Shown here in pieces: positions 40,667-52,653 of a stretch of 64,000 nt of DNA (position 1 is the stretch's first letter; every line of letters starts with the position of its first letter). Both the position numbers and the translations under genes were made by a program. The notes under the pieces are model-generated. The model had not been told where the DNA came from, ran no database searches, and worked only from the letters and a program-made list of their open reading frames with translations. The DNA is from Hypericibacter adhaerens (GTDB taxonomy: Bacteria; Pseudomonadota; Alphaproteobacteria; Dongiales; Dongiaceae), in NCBI RefSeq assembly GCF_008728835.1, contig NZ_CP042582.1, forward strand, positions 2,063,501 through 2,127,500, in the 5' to 3' direction.

Positions 40667-41974
40667 ATGAGCAGCCTCTTCGAAAGCCAGGCCCCGCGCC
40701 CGCTGGCCGACCGGCTGCGGCCGCAGACGCTGGAGGAGGTGGTCGGTCAGGATCATCTGCTGGGGCCCGAGGGGCCCATCGGCCGGATGGTCGCGACCGG
40801 CCGCATCTCCTCGATGATCCTCTGGGGGCCGCCGGGCTGCGGCAAGACCACGCTCGCGCGCCTCATCGCCGCGCGCAGCGACATGCAGTTCGAGCCGCTT
40901 TCGGCGGTTTTCTCCGGCGTGGCCGACCTGCGCAAGGTGTTCGAGGCGGCCAAGGGCCGGCGCGGCGTCGGCCGCGGCACGCTGCTCTTCGTCGACGAGA
41001 TCCATCGCTTCAACCGGGCCCAGCAGGACGGGTTCCTCCCCTATGTCGAGGACGGCACCGTGACGCTGGTCGGCGCCACCACCGAGAATCCGTCCTTCGA
41101 GCTCAATGGCGCGCTCCTGTCGCGCTGCCAGGTCTTCGTGCTGCGCCGCCTTGACGACGAGGCGCTGGAGAAGCTCCTGGCGCGGGCGGAGACGATGGAG
41201 AACCGGCCGCTGCCCCTGACGCCCGAGGCGCGCCAGGCCCTGCGGGCCATGGCGGATGGCGACGGCCGCTATCTCCTCAACATGGCCGAGGAGCTGTTCC
41301 GCCTCCAGGCCAAGGCGCCCTTGGACGTGGCCGGCCTCGCCGGCGCCGTGCAGCGGCGGATGCCGCTCTACGACAAGGCGCAGGAGAGCCACTACAACCT
41401 GATCAGCGCCTTGCACAAATCCCTGCGCGGCTCCGACGCCGATGCGGCGCTCTACTGGCTGGCCCGCATGCTGGCCGGCGGCGAGGATCCGCTCTATGTC
41501 GCGCGCCGCATGGTCCGCTTCGCGGCGGAGGATGTCGGTCTCGCCGATCCCGACGCGCTGCTCCAGGCGCTCGCCGCCTGGGACACCTATGAGCGCCTGG
41601 GCTCGCCCGAAGGCGAGCTGGCGCTCGCGCAATGCGTGCTCTATCTGGCGACGGCGCCCAAATCCAACGCCGCCTATCGCGCTTTCGGTGCCGCGCAGCA
41701 ATCGGCCCGCGAGACCGGCTCCCTGATGCCGCCCAAGCATATCCTCAACGCGCCGACGCGCCTGATGCGCGATCTGGGCTATGCCAAGGGCTATCAGTAC
41801 GACCACGACACCGACGAAGGCTTCTCGGGCCAAAACTATTTCCCGGACGGCATGGCGCGCCGGGAGTTCTACCGGCCGGTCGAGCGCGGCTTCGAGCGCG
41901 AGATCCGCAAGCGGCTCGACTACTGGGCCAAGCTGCGCGGCCGCGCTCGAGATCAGAGCCAGGACGAGGAATAG
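40667..41974 (+). CDS. rarA: Replication-associated recombination protein A
   Basis: A 435-residue AAA+ ATPase (RarA/MgsA) acting at stalled replication forks. Walker A GPPGCGKT is at 54-61 and Walker B LLFVDEIH near 106-113. Sensor 1 GATTENPS follows, and the C-terminal tetramerisation domain includes RMVRFAAEDVGLADP. GGAG precedes the ATG. It lies 25 bp after the protease gene and 8 bp before the pseudouridine synthase. Confidence 0.95.
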   Translation: MSSLFESQAPRPLADRLRPQTLEEVVGQDHLLGPEGPIGRMVATGRISSMILWGPPGCGKTTLARLIAARSDMQFEPLSAVFSGVADLRKVFEAAKGRRGVGRGTLLFVDEIHRFNRAQQDGFLPYVEDGTVTLVGATTENPSFELNGALLSRCQVFVLRRLDDEALEKLLARAETMENRPLPLTPEARQALRAMADGDGRYLLNMAEELFRLQAKAPLDVAGLAGAVQRRMPLYDKAQESHYNLISALHKSLRGSDADAALYWLARMLAGGEDPLYVARRMVRFAAEDVGLADPDALLQALAAWDTYERLGSPEGELALAQCVLYLATAPKSNAAYRAFGAAQQSARETGSLMPPKHILNAPTRLMRDLGYAKGYQYDHDTDEGFSGQNYFPDGMARREFYRPVERGFEREIRKRLDYWAKLRGRARDQSQDEE

Positions 41975-41982
41975 GACGCTCC

Positions 41983-42987
41983 ATGAGCGGCGTGGAATCG
42001 ATCACGGTCGGCCCGGAGGAGGCGGAGCAGCGCCTCGATCGCTGGTTCAAGCGCCGCTATCCGGAGCTGGGTCACGGGCATCTCGAGAAGCTGCTCCGCA
42101 CCGGGCAGGTGCGGGTCGACGGCAAGCGCGTGAAGTCGAGCCACCGCCTCGAACCGGGCCAGGTGGTGCGCGTGCCGCCTCTGGCGACCGGTGACGCGTC
42201 GCCGGTCGAGCGGGCCGGTCCGAGGGCGCCGCGGCCCAATCCCGCCCTGGCGCGGCTGGGCGAGGATCTACGCCGGCGCGTCCTGCATCGCGACGACTGG
42301 CTGATCGTTCTCGACAAGCCCGCCGGCCTGGCCGTGCAGGGCGGGACCGACACCACGCTCCATCTCGACGCGGCGCTCGACGAGCTGCGCTTCGGCAGCG
42401 AGGAACGGCCGCGGCTGGTCCACCGTCTCGACAAGGATACGAGCGGCGTGCTGGTGCTGGCGCGTACCCAGCGCGCGGCGGCCAAGCTGGCGTCGCTGTT
42501 CCGCGGCCGGGACGTGCACAAGCTCTACTGGGCGGCGGTGGTCGGCCTGCCCCAGCCGCTGTCGGGGCGCATCGACCTGGCGCTGTCCAAGCGGCCCGGG
42601 CAGTCGGGCGAAAGGGTCCGTCCCGACCAGGAGGAAGGTCAGCGCGCGATCACCTATTACCGCACCGTCGAGCATGCGGGCCGGAAGGCCTCCTGGCTGG
42701 CCCTGCGGCCGGAGACCGGCCGGACCCACCAGCTGCGCGCCCACTGCGCGGCCCTGGGCACGCCGATCCTGGGGGACGGCAAATATGGCGGCGCGGACGC
42801 GTTCCTCCCGGGCAAGGAGGTCTCGCGCCAGCTCCATCTCCACGCCCGTGCCATAGAATTGCCGCATCCGGCCGGCAAGACGCTCCGGGTCGCGGCACCC
42901 TTGCCGCCGCATATGGTCGCCACCTGGAAGTTTCTGGGCTTCTCCGTCTCGGCGGGGCCCGCAAGCCGCGAGGAATTCGAGTTCTAG
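41983..42987 (+). CDS. RluC/RluD-type pseudouridine synthase
   Basis: A 334-residue RluA-family pseudouridine synthase. An S4 RNA-binding domain (about 15-65) precedes the catalytic domain with HRLDKDTSG (147-155), whose Asp150 is the expected nucleophile. RPETGRTHQLRAHCA and LHLHARAIELPHP are further family motifs. The closest fit is RluC (23S U955, U2504, U2580 in E. coli); subfamily is inferred from gene order, as rluC-HAD-atp12 is a recurring alphaproteobacterial arrangement. The ATG at 41983 begins the S4 domain. Confidence 0.88.
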   Translation: MSGVESITVGPEEAEQRLDRWFKRRYPELGHGHLEKLLRTGQVRVDGKRVKSSHRLEPGQVVRVPPLATGDASPVERAGPRAPRPNPALARLGEDLRRRVLHRDDWLIVLDKPAGLAVQGGTDTTLHLDAALDELRFGSEERPRLVHRLDKDTSGVLVLARTQRAAAKLASLFRGRDVHKLYWAAVVGLPQPLSGRIDLALSKRPGQSGERVRPDQEEGQRAITYYRTVEHAGRKASWLALRPETGRTHQLRAHCAALGTPILGDGKYGGADAFLPGKEVSRQLHLHARAIELPHPAGKTLRVAAPLPPHMVATWKFLGFSVSAGPASREEFEF

Positions 42988-42993
42988 GAGCCG

Positions 42994-43671
42994 ATGGCTG
43001 CGCATCCCTTCAAGCTGGTGATGTTCGACTGCGATGGCACGCTCGTCGACAGCCAGCACACGATCGTGGCGTCGATGTCGGCGGCCTGGCGCTCGCTCGG
43101 TCTTTCGGAGCCCGATCCGGCGGCCGTGCGCCGGGTGGTGGGGCTCACGCTCGAGACTGCGATCGCGGCGCTGCAGCCCGATGCCGACGAGCAGATGCTG
43201 GCGCGCCTCGCTGCGGTCTTTCGCCGCGAGGCTGTCGCGGCCCGGCAGAGCGAGCGCTATCACGAGCCGCTTTTTCCCGGGATCATCGAGGCGCTCGATG
43301 CGATCGAAGGTCCGGAGGTGATCTTCGGGATCGCCACGGGCAAGAACCTGCGGGGCCTGCGCCACACGCTGGAGCTGCATGGATTGACACGCCGATTCAT
43401 CACGTTGCAGACCGCCGATCGGGCGCCCAGCAAGCCTCATCCCGCCATGCTGCATCAGGCCATGGCCGAAATCGGCGCCGAACCGGCCTCGACAGTTCTC
43501 ATCGGAGACACCAGTTTCGACATGGAGATGGCCCAGAATGCGGGTACCGCTGGTATCGGCGCCGGTTGGGGCTATCATGATCCCGCGGACCTCACCCGAG
43601 CCGGCGCCGGCCGGGTGATTCTGAGGCCGGAAGAATTGCCGGCGGCGCTCGCCAACTACGGGGAACGGTGA
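42994..43671 (+). CDS. HAD-superfamily phosphatase (phosphoglycolate phosphatase-like)
   Basis: A 225-residue haloacid dehalogenase-like hydrolase. Motif I is FDCDGTLVDS with D12 and D14, motif II is in GIATGK, the Lys of motif III lies in APSKPHP, and motif IV is IGDTSFDMEMA. A helical cap (about 20-85) places it with Gph/PGP-type enzymes, but substrate cannot be told. It is 6 bp after the pseudouridine synthase gene. Confidence 0.85.
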   Translation: MAAHPFKLVMFDCDGTLVDSQHTIVASMSAAWRSLGLSEPDPAAVRRVVGLTLETAIAALQPDADEQMLARLAAVFRREAVAARQSERYHEPLFPGIIEALDAIEGPEVIFGIATGKNLRGLRHTLELHGLTRRFITLQTADRAPSKPHPAMLHQAMAEIGAEPASTVLIGDTSFDMEMAQNAGTAGIGAGWGYHDPADLTRAGAGRVILRPEELPAALANYGER

Positions 43672-43673
43672 CT

Positions 43674-45779
43674 ATGCGCTTGAAGCACTGGCTGATTGGT
43701 CTCGTCGTGCTGATCGTGGCGGTGGTGGTGGCGGGCATCGCCATCCTGAAATCGCAGGATTTCAATCAGTACAAGGCCCTCATTGCCGAGAAGGTGAAGG
43801 AGGCCACCGGACGGGACCTGACGCTGGCGGGCGATGTCGAGCTGGTGATCTCCCTGAGCCCCGCGCTCGCCGTCAACGACGTGACCTTCTCCAACGCGCC
43901 CTGGGGAACCCGGCCGGAACTGCTCAAGATGAAGCGGCTCGAGGCCCAGGTGCGGCTGATCCCGCTCTTGAGCGGCAATGTCGAGGTCAACCGGATCGTG
44001 CTCAAGGGCGCGGACATCCTGCTGGAGACCAACGACAAGGGTCAGGGTAATTGGGTATTCAATCCGCCGGCGGCGGCCTCGACGACCAGCAGCGCCACGA
44101 GCAGCACGGCGCCCAGCGGCGGCGGCGCGCCGACGACGCTGCCGGTGGTGCACAGCGTGCGGATCGAGGATTCGCAGCTCCTCTGGACCGACGGGGTGAC
44201 GAAGCAGACCAAGACCATCGTCATCAAGTCCTTCACCGCCAGCGCCGACAGCGGCTCGAGCCCGATCGAGATCGCGCTGGAGGGCAGCTATAACGAGAAC
44301 CCGATCACGGCCAAGGGCACGATCGGCGCCGTTGGCGCGCTGCTGGCGAACCAGGCATTCCCGATCGACGTGACGGCCGAGGCCGGCGGCGCCAAGATCG
44401 CCCTCAAGGGCGCCGTGGCCAAGCCGATGACCGCCGAGGGCGTCGCCGTCGCCCTCTCCGTCGAGGGCAACAGCCTGGCCGACCTGAACGCGATCTCGGG
44501 TGCGACCCTGCCGCCGCTGGGGCCCTACAGCCTCGCCGGCAACCTGTCGAACCCGAGCGGCGTCTACAAGGTCGAGCAGCTCCAGCTCAAGATGGGCTCC
44601 AGCAGCCTGACCGGCGACGCCAGCGTGGCGATGGGCGGCAAGAAGCCGAACATCACCGCCAACCTCGCCGCGGCGGTCATCGATCTCAAGGATTTCGGCG
44701 TGAAGCCGGCCGCGGGCGGCGGCGCCTCGTCGGGCACGACCGCCAGCACGGGCGCCGCCAATGACGGCCGCGTGTTCCCGGCCGATCCGCTGCCTTTCGA
44801 TGGGCTGGGCGCCGCCGACGCGACCATCCATCTGACGGCGCAGAAATTCATCAAGGATCCGGTGACGCTGGAGAACCTGGCGCTCGACCTGCTGCTGCAG
44901 GCGAGCAAGCTCACCATCAAGAATTTCCAGAGCGCGCTCGGCGGCGGCACCTTCGCCATGTCGGCCGAGGTCGACGGCGCCAAGACCCCGGCTCCGGTGG
45001 CGCTCAAGATCGACGCCAAGCAGGTCGAGGTCGGCACGCTGCTGCAGACCCTCTCCGTCAGCGACATCCTGCAGGGCGGCAAGGCCGACCTGGCCGTGGA
45101 CGTGACCGGGGCCGGCAATTCGGTGCGCGAGATCATGGCGGGCCTGAACGGCAACACCAACCTGGCGATGGGCGAGGGCCATATCAACAACCGCTTCGCC
45201 AAGATCCTGCTGTCGGACCTGTTCCAGCTGATCGCCACCGGCGGCAGCGGCGAGAGCAGCAACCTCAACTGCTTCGTCAGCAAGTTCGACATCAAGAAGG
45301 GCCTCGCCACCTCGACCGGGCTGGTGCTCGACACCAACGGCGCCAGCATCGTGGGCAGCGGCGACATCAACCTGGCGACGGAGAAGCTCAAGCTCCACAT
45401 GGATCCGCGCGCCAAGCAGACGAACCTCGCCAACCTCGCGATCCCGGTGAATATCGGGGGCACGATGGCGAGCCCCAGCGTCACGCCCGACGCGGCGGCC
45501 CTGGCGGAGGGTATCGCCGGCGCCGCCGTCGGCGTGGCGACGGGCGGCACGGTGCTGAGCGCGCTCGCGGGCGTGGCCGGAACCGGCGCTGCCGGCTCCG
45601 CGACCACGACCGCGTCCAGCGGCGGGAACCCTTGCGTGGCGGCGCTCAACGGCGGCACGGATGCGGGCGCAACCGGCACGCAGCCCTCGACGCCCAGCTC
45701 GACCGGCGAGCAGCTGCTCAAGGATCCGGGCAAGGCGCTCGAGGACACGGGCGGCACGCTGAAGAACCTGCTGCCCTGA
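43674..45779 (+). CDS. AsmA-family protein
   Basis: A 701-residue envelope protein with one N-terminal membrane anchor (about 6-26) and a long repetitive beta-rich body, typical of AsmA/TamB-related proteins thought to bridge the membranes and move lipids. Low-complexity Ser/Thr/Gly linkers occur near residues 125-150 and 345-365. The C-terminal AsmA segment (MGEGHINNRFAKILLSDLFQ) is recognisable, and a Gly/Ala/Thr-rich tail ends the protein. A GTG at 43668 overlapping the previous stop is possible; the ATG at 43674 has better spacing to GGGGAA. Confidence 0.8.
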   Translation: MRLKHWLIGLVVLIVAVVVAGIAILKSQDFNQYKALIAEKVKEATGRDLTLAGDVELVISLSPALAVNDVTFSNAPWGTRPELLKMKRLEAQVRLIPLLSGNVEVNRIVLKGADILLETNDKGQGNWVFNPPAAASTTSSATSSTAPSGGGAPTTLPVVHSVRIEDSQLLWTDGVTKQTKTIVIKSFTASADSGSSPIEIALEGSYNENPITAKGTIGAVGALLANQAFPIDVTAEAGGAKIALKGAVAKPMTAEGVAVALSVEGNSLADLNAISGATLPPLGPYSLAGNLSNPSGVYKVEQLQLKMGSSSLTGDASVAMGGKKPNITANLAAAVIDLKDFGVKPAAGGGASSGTTASTGAANDGRVFPADPLPFDGLGAADATIHLTAQKFIKDPVTLENLALDLLLQASKLTIKNFQSALGGGTFAMSAEVDGAKTPAPVALKIDAKQVEVGTLLQTLSVSDILQGGKADLAVDVTGAGNSVREIMAGLNGNTNLAMGEGHINNRFAKILLSDLFQLIATGGSGESSNLNCFVSKFDIKKGLATSTGLVLDTNGASIVGSGDINLATEKLKLHMDPRAKQTNLANLAIPVNIGGTMASPSVTPDAAALAEGIAGAAVGVATGGTVLSALAGVAGTGAAGSATTTASSGGNPCVAALNGGTDAGATGTQPSTPSSTGEQLLKDPGKALEDTGGTLKNLLP

Positions 45780-45804
45780 GGGGCCGGGGCTTCTTCCACG
45801 AGGC

Positions 45805-46500
45805 ATGAAACGTTTCTATCAGCAGGCTGCCGCGCGGCCTGAAACGGGCGGCCATGGGGTCCTGCTCGACGGGAAGCCGATGCGCAGCCCGGCCGGCCGG
45901 CCCTTCCTGCTGCCGACGGCGGGGCTGGCCGAGGCCATTGCCGCCGAATGGCAAAGCCAGGGCGAGCAGATCAAGCCCGCCTCCATGCCGCTCATGCAGC
46001 TGGCGGCGACCGCCATCGACCGGGTGGCCGACGAGCCCGGCGCGACCGTCAAAGGGATCGCCGGCTTCGCCGAGACCGATCTGGTCTGCTACCGGGCCGA
46101 GGGACCCCGCAGCCTGTTCGAGCGCCAGGAGCAGCTTTGGCAGCCCCTGGTCGACTGGGTCCGGCTCCAGTACGACGCGCCCCTGATCGTCGTGACCGGC
46201 ATCATGCCGCGTTCCCAGCCGCCCGAGGCCTTGCGCGCGATCGAGGCGGCGGTCGCGGCCCTGGAGCCCTTCCGGCTGACGGCCCTGGCCGCGGCGACCG
46301 CCGCCGCCGGCTCGGTGGTGCTGGGGCTGGCCTTGCTGGAGGGGCGGCTGACCGGGGCCGAGGTCCACGACCTCTCCCTGCTCGACGAGACCTACCAGAC
46401 CGAGCGCTGGGGCGTGGACGAAGAAGCCGCCCGGCGCCAGGCCGACCTCAAGGCCGAAATCCAGTCGGCAGAGCGGTTTCTGACGCTTCTCTCAGCGTGA
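45805..46500 (+). CDS. ATP12-family F1-ATPase assembly chaperone
   Basis: A 231-residue Atp12-like chaperone, known in mitochondria and Alphaproteobacteria, where it binds the F1 alpha subunit before hexamer assembly. It opens [16 protein letters not shown], keeps [16 protein letters not shown] and the acidic region near [14 protein letters not shown], and ends with [17 protein letters not shown]. It lies 25 bp after the AsmA gene. Confidence 0.9.
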   Translation: MKRFYQQAAARPETGGHGVLLDGKPMRSPAGRPFLLPTAGLAEAIAAEWQSQGEQIKPASMPLMQLAATAIDRVADEPGATVKGIAGFAETDLVCYRAEGPRSLFERQEQLWQPLVDWVRLQYDAPLIVVTGIMPRSQPPEALRAIEAAVAALEPFRLTALAAATAAAGSVVLGLALLEGRLTGAEVHDLSLLDETYQTERWGVDEEAARRQADLKAEIQSAERFLTLLSA

Positions 46501-46612
46501 AAATCAGGCTTCATTTTGGCGTCGGATTGGTGCTATCTCGACGGCCAGTCACCCGGGGAACTGTCATAAAATTGTAATAATTACTCCCCCCAACGGCTGG
46601 AAACACCCACCG

Positions 46613-48145
<1,533 letters not shown>

Positions 48146-48172
48146 CTCTGCCGTTCGGGAGGTCTGCCGGCA

Positions 48173-48931
48173 ATGTCATTGCGGGACGACGTCAATCGGT
48201 TCCCCTTCTGGTACCATCGGATCGAGCTGCCGGGAGGCGTCGTGACGCCCGGTTCGGCGCCGGTCGATGCCGCGGCCTACAAGGTTCCCGCCGATCTCAG
48301 CGGCAAGCGCGTTCTCGATGTCGGCGCCTGGGACGGGTATTGGAGCTTCGAGGCCCTGAAGCGGGGCGCCAGCCAGGTCGTCGCCATCGACGATTTCTCC
48401 GATCGGCTCGGCCTTCTGAAGGAAGGCGATCGTCGTGCCTGGGCGACCTTCGATTTTTGCCGCGATGCGCTCGGCTACGACGCGACGCGGTGTCAGCGCA
48501 CCGAGATGTCGGTCTACGATGTCTCCGAGAAACAGCTCGGCCGGTTCGATGTCGTCTTTTTCTTTGGCACGCTTTACCACCTTCGCCATCCTCTGCTCGC
48601 GTTGGAGCGGCTGGCGGCGGTGACCGACGATCTGCTCTGCATCGAGACGGCCATCCTCGACGACTACAGCGTCTATCGCGGTGGCCTGGGCAAGGGCTAT
48701 GGCGGATCCGAGGTTGTGATGGAGTTCTATGTCGGCAAGGAGTACGGCGACAACGATACCAACTGGTGGGTGCCGAACCTGAACTGCCTGACGCGCATGA
48801 CGGTGGCTGCGGGATTCCCGTACGTGACGGGCTGGAAACTGAAAAATCATCCCACGCAGCTTCCGGATTGCCGGGGTTTCTCGCAAGGCAGGAGACGGCC
48901 CGAGCCGACTGCTGCAAGCCAATCGCATTGA
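48173..48931 (+). CDS. Class I SAM-dependent methyltransferase (CmoB/DUF1698-like)
   Basis: A 252-residue Rossmann-fold methyltransferase. WYHRIELPGGVVTPG near the N-terminus and motif I VLDVGAWDG (47-55) recall the CmoB-like DUF1698 group; VVFFFGTLYHLRHPL is the motif IV/V region. The substrate is unknown. It sits 27 bp after pccB and 10 bp before pccA on the same strand, so it should be co-transcribed with the carboxylase. Base composition looks somewhat less GC-rich than its neighbours. The last 20 residues are Arg/Pro/Ser-rich and look unconserved. Confidence 0.75.
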   Translation: MSLRDDVNRFPFWYHRIELPGGVVTPGSAPVDAAAYKVPADLSGKRVLDVGAWDGYWSFEALKRGASQVVAIDDFSDRLGLLKEGDRRAWATFDFCRDALGYDATRCQRTEMSVYDVSEKQLGRFDVVFFFGTLYHLRHPLLALERLAAVTDDLLCIETAILDDYSVYRGGLGKGYGGSEVVMEFYVGKEYGDNDTNWWVPNLNCLTRMTVAAGFPYVTGWKLKNHPTQLPDCRGFSQGRRRPEPTAASQSH

Positions 48932-48941
48932 GCAAAGAGTG

Positions 48942-50923
<1,982 letters not shown>

Positions 50924-50927
<4 letters not shown>

Positions 50928-51199
50928 GCGCGCGACGCATTGTCATCTCCGGCAAGGTTCAAGGCGTCTGGTATCGTGCCTGGACCGTGAGCGAGGCCAA
51001 CAAGCGCGGGCTCAAGGGCTGGGTGCGCAACCTCTCGTCCGGCCAGGTGGAGGCTCTGTTCGCGGGGCCCGTGACGCGGATCGAGGAGATGGTGGATCTC
51101 TGCCGCAAGGGCCCGCCGCTCGCCAGGGTCAGCGGCATCGATAGCTTCGATGCCGAGGAGCCCGACGAGAGCGGCTTCCATCAATGGCCGGACGCGTGA
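50924..51199 (+). CDS. acyP: Acylphosphatase
   Basis: A 91-residue acylphosphatase that hydrolyses acyl-phosphates. The signature GKVQGVWYRAW contains catalytic Arg18, and GWVRNLSSGQVEALFAG contains Asn36; both catalytic residues are kept. The ATG overlaps the pccA stop by 4 bp, so it is translated with the carboxylase. Confidence 0.93.
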
Positions 51200-51262
51200 G
51201 ACGGGACGGGCATCGGGCTGCTATCCTTTCCTGAGCGTCGGGGAAGGCCGGGGAGGGATGGA

Positions 51263-51460
51263 ATGCTGGGCTGGCTCGTTCGGATCATCATGGCGATCGC
51301 CGCCGTCATCACCGGCTGGTTCGTCGCCACCGATTCCGCCAATTTCACCGTCATCCAGATGGCGGTGTCGCTCTTCCTGATGGTCATCTTCGTCGCCATC
51401 GCCGCCTTCGCGCCGACGATCGTCAACCGGTTGAGGGGCAAGCCGGAGCCGGAGGACTGA
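51263..51460 (+). CDS. Small membrane protein
   Basis: A 65-residue protein with two hydrophobic segments (about 3-22 and 30-52) and a charged tail RLRGKPEPED. A strong GGGGAGGGA site precedes the ATG, which supports translation. It resembles the short LapA-like or DUF1049-type membrane proteins in layout, but no family was firmly recognised. It lies 63 bp after acyP and is followed by a REP pair. Confidence 0.65.
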   Translation: MLGWLVRIIMAIAAVITGWFVATDSANFTVIQMAVSLFLMVIFVAIAAFAPTIVNRLRGKPEPED

Positions 51461-51477
51461 GGGAACCGCTCTCTTTC

Positions 51478-51557
51478 GTCACCCCCGCGAAAGCGGGGGT
51501 CCATGGGGCCGTCAGGCGCGTTGGGTCAGGATGGATTCCCGCTTTCGCGGGAATGAC
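51478..51557. repeat. Inverted pair of REP-like palindromes
   Basis: Two 27-bp units face each other: 51478-51504 and, inverted, 51531-51557. Each folds around GCGAAAGC. They differ only at two paired positions per stem: CC..GG in the first, TT..AA in the second, so pairing is kept. The second unit overlaps the 3' end of lipB. The pair sits between convergent genes and could also end transcription. Confidence 0.8.
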
Positions 51558-52224
51558 GTGACAGAGTGGTTCCCCCGAACACCTCCTCGAACGCCCCCCT
51601 CAGCGCCATGTCGAGCTCCGGCATCGAGGCCAGGATCCCTTCGCGCACCATCGAGGTGACGCCGTAGGGCGAGGTGACGCCGCCCTGGATGCCGCAGGGC
51701 ACGATTCCCGAGAAATGGCCGAGGTCGGGATCGAGATTGATGGCGATGCCGTGATAGGTGACGCCGCGCCGCACGCGGATGCCCAGCGCGGCGATCTTGT
51801 CCTCGATGCCGCCCGGCCTGGCGATCCAGATCCCGACGCGGCCCTCGCGCCGCTCACCCTTGATGTTGAAGCGGGCGAGGGTACGGATGATCCATTCCTC
51901 GAGATCGCGCACGAAGCGCCGGATATCGCCGCCCCGGGCGGCGATCGACAGCATGGTGTAGGCCACGCGCTGGCCCGGCCCGTGATAGGTGAACTGGCCC
52001 CCGCGGCCGGTCTCGAACACCGGGAAGCGGCCGGGCTCCAGCAGGTCCTCGGCCTTGGCGCTGGTGCCGGCGGTGTAGAGCGGCGGGTGCTCCACCAGCC
52101 AGACCAGCTCGGAGGTCTCGCCCCGGGCGATGGCGGCGGCGCGCGCCTCCATGGCGGCGACGGCCTCGGGGTAGGGGGTCAGCCCGTCGCTGACCCGCCA
52201 TTCCACCGGGGCGGCGGGGGCCAC
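51526..52224 (-). CDS. lipB: Lipoyl(octanoyl) transferase
   Basis: About 232 residues. LipB moves octanoate from acyl carrier protein to lipoyl domains of 2-oxoacid dehydrogenases. Conserved parts are [17 protein letters not shown], the Lys-containing [18 protein letters not shown] and the Cys of [10 protein letters not shown]. The start is unresolved: GTG at 52224 is given, but AAGGAGG lies 8 bases ahead of an in-frame CTG at 52257. The last ten residues ([10 protein letters not shown]) are encoded by a REP palindrome and are not part of the enzyme fold. Faces away from tRNA-Leu. Confidence 0.9.
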   Translation of the reverse strand: MAPAAPVEWRVSDGLTPYPEAVAAMEARAAAIARGETSELVWLVEHPPLYTAGTSAKAEDLLEPGRFPVFETGRGGQFTYHGPGQRVAYTMLSIAARGGDIRRFVRDLEEWIIRTLARFNIKGERREGRVGIWIARPGGIEDKIAALGIRVRRGVTYHGIAINLDPDLGHFSGIVPCGIQGGVTSPYGVTSMVREGILASMPELDMALRGAFEEVFGGTTLSRHSRESGNPS

Positions 52225-52371
52225 CCGCGTGTGGGTTTCGGGGGCGCTTTCGGACAGGGGCCTATCCTCCTTGATTTCCGCGGGTTTAGGCCGCAGCCGG
52301 TTCAACTTGATCGCCGGGTCCCGATTTGCTATTCCCCCGCAGCCACGGATGGCAAGCCCATCCCTGACAAT

Positions 52372-52456
52372 GCGGTCGTGGCGGAACTGGTAGACGCGCA
52401 GCGTTGAGGTCGCTGTGGGGCAACCCGTGGAAGTTCGAGTCTTCTCGACCGCACCA
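52372..52456 (+). tRNA. tRNA-Leu (GAG)
   Basis: An 85-nt class II tRNA with acceptor stem GCGGTCG/CGACCGC, anticodon stem CAGCG/CGCTG around TTGAGGT (anticodon GAG), a long variable arm, T arm AAGTTCGAGTCTT and an encoded CCA. Confidence 0.96.
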
Positions 52457-52467
52457 TTCTGAGGCCT

Positions 52468-52499
52468 GAAGCCCGCCGGCCATTGTCCGTGCGGGCTTC
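52468..52499 (+). terminator. Terminator-like hairpin after tRNA-Leu
   Basis: GAAGCCCGC (52468-52476) pairs perfectly with GCGGGCTTC (52491-52499) and is followed by moderately T-rich sequence including CCTTTTC near 52513. It lies 12 bp after the tRNA. Confidence 0.65.
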
Positions 52500-52653
52500 G
52501 GCGTTTCCGGGGCCTTTTCATCGCTTCTGGCACCCTTTCCGGGCACTTCATTTAGGGTCTACCAGACCTGACGTAAACCCCGGTGGCAGCAAGACAATCG
52601 CTGGCTATACTCGCGGGCCCGGTTTCACCAGCGTCAGTCCCAAAAACCCGCCC

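Noticed and set aside
48830..48940. A possible frameshift at the 3' end of the methyltransferase gene, because an alternative frame reads on in phase with pccA
   Set aside because: The annotated frame still gives a plausible ending (PDCRGFSQGR) and the alternative would need a fusion with pccA, so there is not enough evidence.
52483..52653. A 57-codon upstream extension of maeB
   Set aside because: It begins within the tRNA-Leu terminator stem and lacks similarity; the MaeB N-terminus begins at 52654.
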